From assembly GCF_015864665.1 (NCBI RefSeq), contig NZ_JADYWU010000001.1, positions 1,860,001-1,924,000 on the forward strand: a stretch of DNA of 64,000 bases, read 5' to 3'. Made by a program: the position numbers and the translations under genes. Below are positions 40,912 to 50,118 of this stretch, in pieces (the stretch's first letter is position 1; each line of letters opens with the position of its first letter). The notes below the pieces were generated by a model. That model worked only from the letters and a program-made list of their open reading frames with translations. It searched no databases and was not told where the DNA came from. This stretch comes from Salinibacterium sp. SWN167 (GTDB taxonomy: Bacteria > Actinomycetota > Actinomycetes > Actinomycetales > Microbacteriaceae).

Positions 40912-42524
40912 CAACCACCCCCGCCCAGGACGTACAGCCCAAGACTCGCGGACAGCGTTTCACGGGAGCTGCTGCCAACTACATTGACGAGCGCACCAGC
41001 ATCTCTGGCCTCGTCAAAGAGGTAGGTCGCAAGATCTTCCCCGACCACTGGTCGTTCATGCTCGGAGAGGTTGCTCTCTACAGCTTCATCGTCATTCTTT
41101 TGTCGGGAACGTTCCTCACGTTCTTCTTCGAAGCCTCGATGGTTGAAGTCCACTACGAAGGCTCCTACGCGCCGCTCAAGGGCATCGAAATGTCGGCCGC
41201 TATGGCATCGACGCTCGATATCTCCTTCGACATCCGCGGCGGACTCCTGATGCGCCAGATCCACCACTGGGCAGCTCTGCTGTTCGTGGCATCCATCGGT
41301 CTGCACATGCTCCGCGTGTACTTCACCGGTGCATTCCGCAAGCCCCGTGAGATCAACTGGTTCATCGGCTTCGTACTCTTCGTACTCGCGATGGCCGAGG
41401 GCTTCACCGGCTACTCGCTCCCCGATGACCTGCTCTCCGGTAACGGTCTGCGCATCATCGATGGAATGGTCAAGGGAATTCCGGTCATCGGTACGTGGAT
41501 CTCTTACCTGCTGTTTGGTGGAGAGTTCCCCGGCGTCGACATCGTCAGCCGCCTGTACATCCTGCACATCATGCTGCTGCCGGCGATCATCATCGCTGCA
41601 ATCGGTATTCACATGCTGCTGCTCGTGATCAACAAGCACACCCAGTTCGCTGGCCCCGGTCGCACCAACGACAACGTCGTCGGCTCCCCCGTCATGCCTG
41701 GCTTCGCTGCGAAGGCTGGTGGATTCTTCTTCATCATCTTCGGTGTCATTACGCTGATCGCTTCGACGTTCTCGATCAACCCGGTGTGGGTCTACGGCCC
41801 CTACGACCCCTCCCCTGTTTCGGCAGGTACCCAGCCTGACTGGTACATCGGATTCGCCGACGGCGCACTCCGACTCGTTCCGCCAGGGTGGGAAACCGAG
41901 TGGTTCGGCTTCACGTGGTCGTTCAACATCATCGCTCCATTGGTGATCTTGGGCCTCTTCATTGCGATCGTTGCCTTCTACCCCTTCATTGAGGCGTGGA
42001 TCACCGGCGATAAGCGTGAACACCACATTGCTGACCGTCCTCGCAACGCTCCGACCCGTACCGCAATCGGTGCTGCTGGCGTCACGTTCTACGCAGTCCT
42101 CTGGGCCGCCGCGAGCTCTGACCTCTTGGCTACGCACTTCAAGTTATCCATCGAAGGAGTGATCCACTCCTGTCAGGCGCTGCTCATCTTCGGACCGATC
42201 ATTGCCTACTTCATTACGAAGCGCGTGTGCTTGGGTCTGCAGAAGAAGGATCGCGAGATCGCTCTTCACGGCTACGAATCGGGTCGCATCGTGCGCCTGC
42301 CGCACGGTGAATACATTGAGGTGCACGAGCAGCTCGACGACTACGAACTGTGGAAGCTCGTCAGCTACGAGGACTACAAGCCGCTCATGGTGCGTCCGGA
42401 CGCTCAGGGCCGCATCACCGTCGGACAACGCTTCCGGGCATCCGTCTCGCGCTGGTTCTTCGAAGACCGCATCGCGCCGGTGTCGCAGAAAGAAATCGAA
42501 CAGTCCAAAGACGAGCACCACTAA
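40908..42524 (+). CDS. qcrB: Cytochrome b subunit of the bcc complex
   Basis: 538 residues, menaquinol-oxidising subunit. Haem b ligands are the two His pairs in IHHWAALLFVASIGLHMLR and LHIMLLPAIIIAAIGIHMLL. The quinol-site motif is PDW (QPDWYIGF), the actinobacterial version of PEWY. About nine membrane helices, then a cytoplasmic tail of about 110 residues rich in charge. A very strong inverted repeat follows 23 bases after the stop and should end the operon. Confidence 0.96.
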   Translation: MTTTPAQDVQPKTRGQRFTGAAANYIDERTSISGLVKEVGRKIFPDHWSFMLGEVALYSFIVILLSGTFLTFFFEASMVEVHYEGSYAPLKGIEMSAAMASTLDISFDIRGGLLMRQIHHWAALLFVASIGLHMLRVYFTGAFRKPREINWFIGFVLFVLAMAEGFTGYSLPDDLLSGNGLRIIDGMVKGIPVIGTWISYLLFGGEFPGVDIVSRLYILHIMLLPAIIIAAIGIHMLLLVINKHTQFAGPGRTNDNVVGSPVMPGFAAKAGGFFFIIFGVITLIASTFSINPVWVYGPYDPSPVSAGTQPDWYIGFADGALRLVPPGWETEWFGFTWSFNIIAPLVILGLFIAIVAFYPFIEAWITGDKREHHIADRPRNAPTRTAIGAAGVTFYAVLWAAASSDLLATHFKLSIEGVIHSCQALLIFGPIIAYFITKRVCLGLQKKDREIALHGYESGRIVRLPHGEYIEVHEQLDDYELWKLVSYEDYKPLMVRPDAQGRITVGQRFRASVSRWFFEDRIAPVSQKEIEQSKDEHH

Positions 42525-42547
42525 AGCCGCTCCCCCTGAATGACTGT

Positions 42548-42591
42548 TGTGGGCCTTACCGAACTAGTTTCGGTAAGGCCCACACTCGTTT
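42548..42591 (+). terminator. Strong terminator after qcrB
   Basis: A 16-base perfect stem: TGTGGGCCTTACCGAA (42548-42563), loop CTAGT, and its complement at 42569-42584, followed by CTCGTTT. The most stable hairpin I found in the window. The T-run is short. Confidence 0.85.
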
Positions 42592-42693
42592 AACCAGGCG
42601 CGCATATTCGATGCCGAGGCTGGTCGGGCACCAAGTCTTCTTCATCGATCACACTCAGAGTGACGGCGCAAGAGCTAGCCGGCGAAGGGAACT

Positions 42694-42720
42694 CATAAGT
42701 TAAGTTAGATTAACTTTATG
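42694..42720 (+). promoter_or_regulatory. MntR/DtxR-type operator over the mntH start
   Basis: CATAAGTTAA-GTTAGA-TTAACTTTATG: long near-perfect dyad (one base longer in the right arm), typical of DtxR/MntR boxes. It covers the likely -10 element (TAGATT, 42706-42711) and reaches the ATG at 42718. The second gene of the operon encodes an MntR-like protein. Confidence 0.65.
42706..42711 (+). promoter_or_regulatory. Candidate -10 element of mntH (leaderless)
   Basis: TAGATT, fitting TAnnnT, ends 6 bases before the ATG and lies in the centre of the operator. Metal-bound repressor would exclude RNA polymerase. Confidence 0.45.
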
Positions 42721-43998
42721 AGTGATGTGCGTGCTGAGTGGGTTCCTGAGCCGTCGCTCCCCCAGCCATCGGCCCATAGTCCTCGGCCAGAAAAACGACT
42801 TCTCTTTCTCCTCGGCCCCGCGTTTGTCGCCGCAATCGCCTATGTCGACCCTGGCAATGTTGCAGCCAACTTGACCGCGGGCGCCAAATACGGCTACCTG
42901 CTCGTCTGGGTGCTTGTCGTCGCCAACGTGATGGCGGTCCTGATCCAATACCTCTCCGCAAAACTGGGCTTAGTCACAGGCAAAAGCCTGCCCGAACTGC
43001 TCGGCGAGCGGTTACCTCGGAGCGGACGCTTACTTTTTTGGGTACAAGCGGAAGCTATTGCCGCTGCCACCGATCTCGCCGAGGTAATTGGTGGAGCGAT
43101 TGCCCTTCACATTCTCTTCGGGCTCCCCCTGCCACTCGGGGGATTGATTATGGGCGTTGTCTCCACAGCTTTGCTTTCGGTGCAATCACGACGGGGGCAG
43201 CGACCATTCGAATTCGTGATCATCGGCCTTCTTGCCGTTGTCACCGTGGGGTTCGTTGCAGGCCTCTTCGTCAGCCCACTCTCCCTCAGCGAACTCGTTG
43301 GCGGCCTCGTACCTCGATTCCAAGGAACTGAGACTGTTCTCCTGGCCGCGAGCATGCTGGGTGCGACGGTGATGCCACACGCAATCTATCTTCACTCCGG
43401 ACTCGCACGCGACAGACACGGCGCAAGCGTCGACGCTACGCGCATTACTCATCTTCTTCGGGCAACTCGCTGGGATGTACTGATCGCGCTCGTCATCGCT
43501 GGCTCGGTCAACATCGCCATGCTGCTTCTCGCAGCTTCGAGCCTTCGCGGCGTCGAGGGGACCGACAGCATCGAGGGAGCTCACGCTGCGATTGTGGCGG
43601 CACTGGGACCCGTTGTCGGCATCGTTTTCGGCATCGGGCTGCTTGCTTCCGGACTAGCCTCCACGTCAGTAGGCTCCTACGCAGGGTCACAGATCATGGC
43701 CGGCCTCCTCCACCTCAGAGTGCCACTGCTACTACGACGCGTCGTCACTCTGATTCCCGCCCTCATCGTGCTTGCGATCGGCTTCGACCCCACTAGCGCT
43801 CTGGTGCTCAGTCAGGTTTTCTTGAGCATTGGAATCCCTTTCGCCTTGATTCCACTCGTCGCGTACACCCAGAACAGAAAACTCATGGGCGAGTTTACGA
43901 ACCCCCGTGTTGTCACTTGGCTCGCGTGGATAGTGACCGCGCTCATCGTGCTGCTCAACGTAATTCTGATTGCGCTGATTATCGTGGGTGAATCATGA
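42718..43998 (+). CDS. mntH: Nramp-family Mn2+/Fe2+ transporter
   Basis: Proton-coupled importer of divalent metals, mainly manganese. 426 residues, eleven helices. The metal-site motifs are DPGNVAANLTAGAKYG in helix 1 (family DPGN) and MLGATVMPHAIYLHSG in helix 6 (family MPH). The ATG overlaps the right arm of the operator, so the mRNA is probably leaderless; a GTG three codons later is an alternative start. Overlaps mntR by 4 bases (ATGA). Inserted between two respiratory gene clusters. Confidence 0.94.
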   Translation: MSDVRAEWVPEPSLPQPSAHSPRPEKRLLFLLGPAFVAAIAYVDPGNVAANLTAGAKYGYLLVWVLVVANVMAVLIQYLSAKLGLVTGKSLPELLGERLPRSGRLLFWVQAEAIAAATDLAEVIGGAIALHILFGLPLPLGGLIMGVVSTALLSVQSRRGQRPFEFVIIGLLAVVTVGFVAGLFVSPLSLSELVGGLVPRFQGTETVLLAASMLGATVMPHAIYLHSGLARDRHGASVDATRITHLLRATRWDVLIALVIAGSVNIAMLLLAASSLRGVEGTDSIEGAHAAIVAALGPVVGIVFGIGLLASGLASTSVGSYAGSQIMAGLLHLRVPLLLRRVVTLIPALIVLAIGFDPTSALVLSQVFLSIGIPFALIPLVAYTQNRKLMGEFTNPRVVTWLAWIVTALIVLLNVILIALIIVGES

Positions 43999-44699
43999 GT
44001 GGGGCGATCCCGAACGAGCAGCCCACCGATGTCGACGCCATAAGTTTTGTTGCACAGGACTACCTGAAGGCGATCTGGAGCGCCACTGAATGGGGCGATC
44101 CGCCGATCACCACGAAAGCACTCGCTGCCCGCTTCGGAACCAGCCCCGCCAATGTCACCGACACTCTGCACCGCCTCGCAGCGCAGCAGCTCGTCGACTA
44201 TCGGCCCTATAAGCCTGTCCAGCTTACGAAGACGGGCGCGCGTCTTGCGATAGCAATGGTGCGACGACACCGCATCATCGAAACGTTCTTAGTCACAACT
44301 CTCGACTACGGGTGGGATGAAGTCCACGACGAAGCGGAACGACTCGAGCACGCCGCGACAAACACGCTGATAGACCGGATGGACGCCTTGCTCGGGTTCC
44401 CCACGAGCGACCCGCACGGTGACCCCATACCCACCGCAGAAGGCCACACGAACACTGCACGGGGCGCCATCCGTCTCGCTAGCGCTGCACCGGGACGTTA
44501 CCGGGTGCAGAGAATTTCCGATGCGGAGGCCGCCAACCTCGAAATAGCCGTCACGCTTCAGGTTGCACCGGGGAGAGTCGTCGATACGCACAGCGCCGAT
44601 GGAGAGTGCTACCTCACGACGGCCGACGGTTCGCAGGCGGTCCCTGCGACCTTCGCAGGTGCAGTATGGGTCACGCGGATCGATCCGTCAGCACCATAA
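43995..44699 (+). CDS. mntR: Metal-dependent transcriptional regulator, MntR/DtxR family
   Basis: 234 residues. Winged helix (FGTSPANVTDTLHRLAAQQLVDYRPYKPVQLTKTG), the metal-binding dimerisation domain (AMVRRHRIIETFLVTTLDYGWDEVHDEAERLEHA), and a C-terminal FeoA/SH3-like domain. Family members repress metal importers when metal is abundant. Coupled to mntH and preceded by a DtxR-type box, so it most likely controls this operon in response to Mn2+. Fe2+ sensing is possible but the Nramp partner favours Mn. Confidence 0.92.
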   Translation: MSGAIPNEQPTDVDAISFVAQDYLKAIWSATEWGDPPITTKALAARFGTSPANVTDTLHRLAAQQLVDYRPYKPVQLTKTGARLAIAMVRRHRIIETFLVTTLDYGWDEVHDEAERLEHAATNTLIDRMDALLGFPTSDPHGDPIPTAEGHTNTARGAIRLASAAPGRYRVQRISDAEAANLEIAVTLQVAPGRVVDTHSADGECYLTTADGSQAVPATFAGAVWVTRIDPSAP

Positions 44700-44759
44700 C
44701 CTTCAGCGAACCAACATTCGACACAGTCAACGTTGTGAACCGACACACGAATCGTGGCT

Positions 44760-45221
44760 TTAGTCGAAAACGCGCTTGAGAAAGTCAGCAGTCGACATGT
44801 ACCCGATACGCTCAAAGAAGTCAGCGGAGCCACGACTGGGCACAGTGAGCTGGCGTACGCCGCGTTCGAGGCATACGGCCTCGACGGCTTCTACTAACCG
44901 TGTGCCAATACCGGTGCTCTGAACGGTGCCATCAACAACGAGTTCCTGAAGCTGTGCGGAACTGCCGTTGGTGTGCAGCAGATGTGCGATCGTCGCGAAC
45001 GCGTAGCCGACAACAATGCCGTCCGTCTGTTCGGCGACCAATAGGAGCGTTGTCGCGCGATCCTCGACTGCGTGCACGAAGGCGGAGTCGAACGCAGCCC
45101 GGTCGGGTGCGTACTCAGTTCCCAGTTGTTTCAGCAACTCGAAGACTGAGGCAGCGTCGTTCGCGGTGGCAGGGCGAATCTGCACCGCCTTAGCGGGCGA
45201 AGTATCCGCGGTAGTACTCAT
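44760..45221 (-). CDS. GNAT-family N-acetyltransferase
   Basis: 153 residues. IRPATANDAASVFELLKQLG at the start, the beta-4 strand GYAFATIAHLL, LVVDGTVQSTGIGTRLVEAVEA (acetyl-CoA loop, G-x-G) and a final FFERIGY. Substrate unknown. AGGG lies 7 bases before the ATG. Its start overlaps the 3' end of ctaF by 32 bases, so it may be expressed with the oxidase genes. Convergent with mntR. Confidence 0.9.
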   Translation of the reverse strand: MSTTADTSPAKAVQIRPATANDAASVFELLKQLGTEYAPDRAAFDSAFVHAVEDRATTLLLVAEQTDGIVVGYAFATIAHLLHTNGSSAQLQELVVDGTVQSTGIGTRLVEAVEAVCLERGVRQLTVPSRGSADFFERIGYMSTADFLKRVFD

Positions 45222-45612
45222 ACGTCCACCCTACGAGGCTAACGACGAGGATACCTCCGCCGATGAATGCAATCCAGGCTCCAATGGCAACACCCAGGAA
45301 CACGAGCGAAGCTGCGCCGGCGAGAACGATCGGCCACCAGCTCCACGGGCTGTAGTGCCCTTGCTCGGCGTCGCCATCTTCGATGTTGGCGTCGAGGCGA
45401 TCCTCAGCGAGTTCGCCGCCCTGAGCTGCGTGCACCTTGCTCAAGTAGAAACCGATGAGAAGGAACAGCAGCCCGCTCAGCAGGAGGGCAATCGTGCCCA
45501 CCCACTCGACGCGCTGATGGCTTGCGTCCAGTAGCGACCACACCGTGTACAGCCCTGAGAGGAGAAGGAAGAAGACGGTCAGAATCCAGTAGAGCTTGAC
45601 GTTTGCATTCAT
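45190..45612 (-). CDS. ctaF: Cytochrome c oxidase subunit IV, actinobacterial type
   Basis: Small membrane subunit specific to actinobacterial aa3 oxidase. 140 residues, four helices (LTVFFLLLSGLYTVWS; GTIALLLSGLLFLLIGFYL; WWPIVLAGAASLVFLGVAIGAWIAF; GGGILVVSLVGWTYEYYRG), with an acidic loop (LAEDRLDANIEDGDAEQGHY) between the second and third. Starts 3 bases after the ctaD stop, the third gene of ctaC-ctaD-ctaF. Confidence 0.94.
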   Translation of the reverse strand: MNANVKLYWILTVFFLLLSGLYTVWSLLDASHQRVEWVGTIALLLSGLLFLLIGFYLSKVHAAQGGELAEDRLDANIEDGDAEQGHYSPWSWWPIVLAGAASLVFLGVAIGAWIAFIGGGILVVSLVGWTYEYYRGYFAR

Positions 45613-45615
45613 CGG

Positions 45616-47295
45616 TTACTTCACCTTCTCGTCTGCGAGGTCGTAGACCGGTGCGTCAGGCGCATCCTTGCCTGGACCGATGCCAACAGGGATACCCGCT
45701 TCGGGGTGGTTGAGGTCGAATGCCGGAGATTCTGAACGAATTCGTGGGATCGACGTGAAGTTGTGTCGCGGAGGCGGGCAGCTCGTAGCCCACTCGAGCG
45801 AGCGTCCGTAGCCCCACGGGTCGTTGACAGTGACCTTAGGCGCCTTGCGCGTGGTCATGTACACGTTGAAGAGGAACGGAATCATCGACACTGCGAGGAT
45901 GAACGCACCGATGGTTGACACCTGGTTCATCCACGTAACGCCATCTTCAGCAAGGTAGGTGCGGTAACGACGCGGAAGCGCGACTACACCGGCCCAGTGC
46001 TGGATGAGGAACGTCATGTGGAAGCCGATGAAGAGCAACCAGAAGTGAATCTTGCCGAGACGCTCGTTGAGCATCTTGCCGGTCCACTTGGGCCACCAGA
46101 AGTAGAAACCGCTGAACATGGCGAACACGACGGTTCCAAATACGACGTAGTGGAAGTGAGCCACAACGAAGTACGTGTCAGAGACGTGGAAGTCGAGCGG
46201 CGGGCTAGCGAGGATAACACCGGTGAGTCCACCGAAAGTGAAGGTCACGAGGAAGCCAATAGCCCAGAGCATTGGCGTTTCAAACGTGATGGAGCCCCGC
46301 CACATTGTGCCAACCCAGTTGAAGATCTTCACCCCTGTAGGCACTGCGATAAGCATTGTCATCAGAGAGAAGAACGGGAGCAACACAGAGCCCGTGACGT
46401 ACATGTGGTGAGCCCACACCGTTACGGACAGCGCAGCAATCGAGATTGTTGCGTAGACCAGAGTGGTGTATCCGAAGATCGGCTTGCGGCTGAAGACCGG
46501 GAATACTTCAGAGACGATTCCGAAGAACGGAAGCGCAATGATGTACACCTCGGGGTGGCCGAAGAACCAGAAGAGATGCTGCCACAACAGAACTCCACCA
46601 TTGGCGGGGTCATAGATATGAGCGTCGAACACACGGTCAGCACCGAGACCAAACATGGCCGCGGCCAGAACGGGGAACGCCATGAGGATCAGCAGCGACG
46701 TCACGAGGGTGTTCCAGGTGAAGATCGGCATGCGGAACATCGTCATGCCGGGAGCGCGCATCGTGATGATTGTCGTGATGAAGTTCACGCCACCCAAGAT
46801 GGTACCGAAACCGCTCATCGCGAGACCGAATACCCAGAGGTTTCCACCGATTCCCGGGGAGAACGTGGTGCTGGAAAGCGGTGCGTAGGCGAACCAACCG
46901 AAGGATGCCGCACCCTGCGGGGTGAGGAATCCAGCGACAGCAATCAGCGAACCGAAGCTGTAGAGCCAGTAGGCGAATGCGTTCAGTCGCGGGAAGGCAA
47001 CGTCGGGAGCACCGATCTGAAGCGGCATGAGTACGTTCGCGAACCCAGCAAACAACGGGGTAGCAAACATCAGCAACATGATCGTGCCGTGCATGGTGAA
47101 CAACTGGTTGTACTGCTCACCCGTTGCCACGATCGACAGTCCCGGCTCAAAGAGCTGGGCGCGGATGACAAGCGCCATCACCCCGCCGAGAAGGAAGTAG
47201 AAGAAAGAAGTGATCAGGTACATGTACCCGATTGTTTTGTGGTCGGTCGAGGTGATCCAGTTCACCAAGACGTTGCCCTTACGTTCGACGCTCAT
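45616..47295 (-). CDS. ctaD: Cytochrome c oxidase subunit I
   Basis: 559 residues, twelve helices, catalytic subunit with haem a, haem a3 and CuB. Ligands visible: His in [10 protein letters not shown] (low-spin haem), GHPEVYI (CuB His and the cross-linked Tyr; A-type proton channel Glu), HHMY (two CuB His), and VVAHFHYV (haem a3 and haem a). Follows ctaC by 5 bases. A 450-codon antisense frame over this gene is a shadow. Confidence 0.97.
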   Translation of the reverse strand: MSVERKGNVLVNWITSTDHKTIGYMYLITSFFYFLLGGVMALVIRAQLFEPGLSIVATGEQYNQLFTMHGTIMLLMFATPLFAGFANVLMPLQIGAPDVAFPRLNAFAYWLYSFGSLIAVAGFLTPQGAASFGWFAYAPLSSTTFSPGIGGNLWVFGLAMSGFGTILGGVNFITTIITMRAPGMTMFRMPIFTWNTLVTSLLILMAFPVLAAAMFGLGADRVFDAHIYDPANGGVLLWQHLFWFFGHPEVYIIALPFFGIVSEVFPVFSRKPIFGYTTLVYATISIAALSVTVWAHHMYVTGSVLLPFFSLMTMLIAVPTGVKIFNWVGTMWRGSITFETPMLWAIGFLVTFTFGGLTGVILASPPLDFHVSDTYFVVAHFHYVVFGTVVFAMFSGFYFWWPKWTGKMLNERLGKIHFWLLFIGFHMTFLIQHWAGVVALPRRYRTYLAEDGVTWMNQVSTIGAFILAVSMIPFLFNVYMTTRKAPKVTVNDPWGYGRSLEWATSCPPPRHNFTSIPRIRSESPAFDLNHPEAGIPVGIGPGKDAPDAPVYDLADEKVK

Positions 47296-47300
47296 GAGCC

Positions 47301-48158
47301 CTATTCCTCGTCGCTGCTGCCGTTGCCGGGCAAGTTCTGGTTGACGTTGTAATCGAGACCGAGTTGACCCTCGAAGCCAGCAGCACGCTGGGCGTCAATG
47401 TAGTCCTCGTACTCAGCCTCGGAGACGACCTTCACAGTGAAGAGCATGAGCGAGTGGTATTCACCACACAGCTCAGCGCACTTGCCCTGATAGGTGCCTT
47501 CCTTGGTGGGGATGAAGTACATGTAGTTGGTCTTGCCTGGCAGCATGTCCTTCTTGTACAAGAAGTCCACGACCCAGAACGAGTGAGCGACGTCGCGCGC
47601 CTCAACCTTGATCTCGACCTTCTTGTCGACAGGGAGAACCAGTTGGGGCAACGAGTCAACGTTGATGGTGCCATCCGGGTTGAAGTCTGCTTGAACACCG
47701 GGGCTGTAGACGTTTTCGTCAATGTAGTTGAAGTCCCACGCCCAGCGCTTTCCAATGACCTCAATCTGAACATCCGGGTTGACTTCAACAGCTTCAATAG
47801 CCGCCTGGTCACGCGCGGTGAAGGCGAAGAAGCCCAGAACCAAGATGAGCGGTACAACCGTGTAGAAGATCTCAATCGGCATGTTGTAACGGAGCTGGAC
47901 CGGAAGACCGGTCTGTCCGCGACGACGGCGGTACACAACCGCTGCCCAGATGATGAGGCCCCAGGTGATGACACCAACGACCAGCAGAACGATCCACGAT
48001 GTGACCCAGAGGCCAATCACGCTACTCGTGTGGTTGGTGGTGTCTGGACTTCCTGGCAAATATCCCTGCAACTGGTCCTGAGTACAGCCGGTCAGGACCA
48101 ACATCGTAACCAGAGCGAGTGGAATCGCTGCCAATCGAATTCGGCGGTTAGAGCGCAC
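47301..48158 (-). CDS. ctaC: Cytochrome c oxidase subunit II
   Basis: About 285 residues. Signal with lipobox LTGC ([12 protein letters not shown]), two membrane helices ([39 protein letters not shown]), and a cupredoxin domain with the CuA ligands in [12 protein letters not shown]. The GTG at 48158 has AGAGG 6 bases upstream and gives a proper lipoprotein signal; GTG 48179 is in frame and also possible. Lipidation by Lgt, LspA and Lnt is expected. First gene of ctaC-ctaD-ctaF. Confidence 0.95.
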   Translation of the reverse strand: MRSNRRIRLAAIPLALVTMLVLTGCTQDQLQGYLPGSPDTTNHTSSVIGLWVTSWIVLLVVGVITWGLIIWAAVVYRRRRGQTGLPVQLRYNMPIEIFYTVVPLILVLGFFAFTARDQAAIEAVEVNPDVQIEVIGKRWAWDFNYIDENVYSPGVQADFNPDGTINVDSLPQLVLPVDKKVEIKVEARDVAHSFWVVDFLYKKDMLPGKTNYMYFIPTKEGTYQGKCAELCGEYHSLMLFTVKVVSEAEYEDYIDAQRAAGFEGQLGLDYNVNQNLPGNGSSDEE

Positions 48159-48250
48159 CTGTGACCTCTCGAAGAACACGGACTAATACCTTTCCAGTGT
48201 ATATGCAGCGAGAGGGGGTAGTGATTACCGGCTCGCCCCGCACAAGCGAA

Positions 48251-48275
48251 AAGGTGCACCGAATCGGCGCACCTT
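48251..48275 (-). terminator. Terminator after erpA
   Basis: AAGGTGC and GCACCTT (48251-48257, 48269-48275) enclose CCG-AAT-CGG. On the minus strand the stem is followed by TTTTCG, 21 bases past the erpA stop. On the plus strand an A-run flanks it. Confidence 0.7.
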
Positions 48276-48295
48276 CTCAAAAAATTGCTATGAAA

Positions 48296-48652
48296 TTAGT
48301 GGAAACTGTCGCCACAGGCACAACTGCCCTCGGCGTTGGGGTTGTCAATAGTGAACCCCTGCTTCTCGATGGTGTCTTCAAAATCGATGCTCGCACCTTC
48401 GAGGTACGGAACACTCATTTTGTCGACGACTACCTCGACACCCTCACCGAAGTCACGACTCACGTCGCCGTCGAGGAAGCGCTCGTCGAAGTAGAGCTGA
48501 TAGATGAGTCCCGAGCATCCGCCCGGCTGAACGGCAAGCCGAAGACGCAAGTCATCGCGCCCCTCTTGCGACATGAGGCTACGAACCTTGTTCGAGGCAG
48601 CCTCAGTCAGTGCAACACCGTGGGTGTCAGTTTCAACAGCGGAATCAGTCAT
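48296..48652 (-). CDS. erpA: Iron-sulfur cluster insertion protein, ErpA/IscA type
   Basis: 118 residues, A-type carrier that delivers iron-sulfur clusters. The three conserved cysteines are present: GGCSGLIYQLYF and the C-terminal CACG. LTEAASNKVRSLMSQEG is typical of the N-terminus. Located between a dipeptidase and ctaC; a link with the Rieske protein is conceivable. The promoter seems to sit inside the end of the dipeptidase gene (TAGAAT, 48664-48659), 6 bases before the ATG. Confidence 0.94.
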   Translation of the reverse strand: MTDSAVETDTHGVALTEAASNKVRSLMSQEGRDDLRLRLAVQPGGCSGLIYQLYFDERFLDGDVSRDFGEGVEVVVDKMSVPYLEGASIDFEDTIEKQGFTIDNPNAEGSCACGDSFH

Positions 48653-48658
48653 GACGTA

Positions 48659-48664
48659 ATTCTA
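48659..48664 (-). promoter_or_regulatory. Candidate -10 element of erpA within the M20 stop codon
   Basis: TAGAAT (minus strand 48664-48659), fitting TAnnnT, ends 6 bases before the erpA ATG. Its TAG is the stop codon of the upstream dipeptidase gene. No Shine-Dalgarno sequence lies between. Confidence 0.5.
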
Positions 48665-50080
48665 CGCCCGACGTTCCAACTTTGCGAGCAGCAGCGCCTC
48701 CGTGAGGATAGCCCGCTTGAAAACGCCAAGGTGAAGCGACTCGTTGGGGCTGTGCGCCCGCGACTCGGGATCTTCGACTCCAGTCACAAGAATCTGGGCT
48801 TCAGGAAAAACTTCGACAAGATCCGAAATGAACGGAATAGAGCCGCCAATTCCAGTCTCAAGCGGTTCATTTCCCCACGCCTCGCGCATGGCTGACTTCA
48901 CGACGCCTACAGCCCACCCGCTCGTATCGACGAGGAAAGGGCTACCCGTGTCGACGTCGGAAATTTCGAGATGCGCACCGAAGGGCGCATGGGATTCGAG
49001 GTGGCTTCGAAGCGCTTCGAACGCGTCATCCGCATCCTGTCCAGGGGCAATTCGTGCACTCACCTTGACTGTGACAGTGGGCGCCAACGTGTTTGACGCG
49101 TTCTGGACGCTAGGCGCATCGATCCCGGTAACAGTGATTGCCGGCTTGTCCCACAGCCTGCTCAGCACGCTTCCCGAACCCACTGAGGTGACGCCCTCGA
49201 GCAACCCTGCCTCGTGACGAAGTTTTTCTTCACTGAACTCCGGAGTCTCGGATTCACGACTCGTCAACCCCTGAACAGCGACAGCACCGTTCTCGTCGTG
49301 CAGGGTCGCCAGCAGTTTGATGGTCGCAAGCATCGCATCCGGAACCGCTCCCCCGAACATTCCCGAGTGAGAGGCGTGCGCCAACGTGGACACCTTCAGC
49401 TTGAAGGTCACGTTGCCACGGAGGCCGACCGTGAGCGACGGTGTGTTCACATCCCAATTGTCCGAGTCGGCAACCACGATCACATCAGCCGCGAGCTTGT
49501 CGCGGTTCTCAACGATGAAGTTGGCGAATGATCGTGAACCGAACTCTTCTTCGCCCTCGAAGAAAGCAACAAGGCCAAGATCAAAGTCGGGCCCGACGGT
49601 GTCGACGAAAGCGCGGATCGCCGCAACATGCGCCATGATCCCCGCCTTGTCATCAGCCGCGCCGCGACCGTAGAGACGATCACCGCGCACTGTCGGCTCG
49701 AAGGGAGGTGAATCCCAATCGGCATCCTGACCGGGAGGCTGCACATCGTGGTGCGCATACAACAGAATGGTGGGCTTTCCGTTCTTCGCCTTGCGCGTGG
49801 CAAGCACCGCCGGATGCCCGAGTGTGTCGCCATGAATCGGGGCCTGAGCCAGCTCAACGGTATCGAAAACTCCAATACCGTCGATCAACGCTCGCGCAGC
49901 TTCAGCACTGCGAGCGACCTGATGTGCATCGAAGCCATCCCACGACACCGAAGGGATTCGAACCAGAGTTGACAGCTCCGCAATCGTGGCCGGCAAAGCG
50001 CCGTCAACAGCCTCAGTAAGAGCAACGAGCAAAGGATCGGGAGTCGTCGACGCTGACGTCGGCTGCGGCGTGTGAGTCAT
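48662..50080 (-). CDS. M20-family metallopeptidase (dipeptidase)
   Basis: Cytoplasmic zinc dipeptidase of the M20/ArgE/DapE group, 472 residues. Metal ligands: LLYAHHDVQPPG (His, Asp), GRGAADDKAG (Asp), FFEGEEEFGS (catalytic and metal Glu), VVADSDNWD (Asp) and RAHSPNESLHLG (His). A dimerisation domain lies in the middle. I chose ATG 50080, with a TAAGAT hexamer 7 bases upstream; the frame runs 17 codons further. Exact dipeptide preference unknown. Confidence 0.94.
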   Translation of the reverse strand: MTHTPQPTSASTTPDPLLVALTEAVDGALPATIAELSTLVRIPSVSWDGFDAHQVARSAEAARALIDGIGVFDTVELAQAPIHGDTLGHPAVLATRKAKNGKPTILLYAHHDVQPPGQDADWDSPPFEPTVRGDRLYGRGAADDKAGIMAHVAAIRAFVDTVGPDFDLGLVAFFEGEEEFGSRSFANFIVENRDKLAADVIVVADSDNWDVNTPSLTVGLRGNVTFKLKVSTLAHASHSGMFGGAVPDAMLATIKLLATLHDENGAVAVQGLTSRESETPEFSEEKLRHEAGLLEGVTSVGSGSVLSRLWDKPAITVTGIDAPSVQNASNTLAPTVTVKVSARIAPGQDADDAFEALRSHLESHAPFGAHLEISDVDTGSPFLVDTSGWAVGVVKSAMREAWGNEPLETGIGGSIPFISDLVEVFPEAQILVTGVEDPESRAHSPNESLHLGVFKRAILTEALLLAKLERRA

Positions 50081-50087
50081 ACGAGTA

Positions 50088-50093
50088 ATCTTA
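50088..50093 (-). promoter_or_regulatory. Candidate -10 element of the M20 gene (leaderless)
   Basis: TAAGAT, fitting TAnnnT, ends 7 bases before the minus-strand ATG at 50080. The gap (TACTCGT) has no Shine-Dalgarno sequence. Confidence 0.4.
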
Positions 50094-50118
50094 GATCGAC
50101 ACCAACGCAAGGAACCCC

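Noticed and set aside
40845-42137. 430-codon minus-strand frame opposite qcrB
   Set aside because: Acidic low-complexity shadow of the cytochrome b gene; no start context.
42592-42693. Search for a tRNA or small gene between the qcrB terminator and mntH
   Set aside because: No cloverleaf pattern or start with ribosome binding site seen in the roughly 100 bases.
45997-47352. 451-codon plus-strand frame opposite ctaD
   Set aside because: Its protein is an Arg/Glu/His-rich low-complexity string with no fold, produced by the codon bias of the true gene on the other strand.
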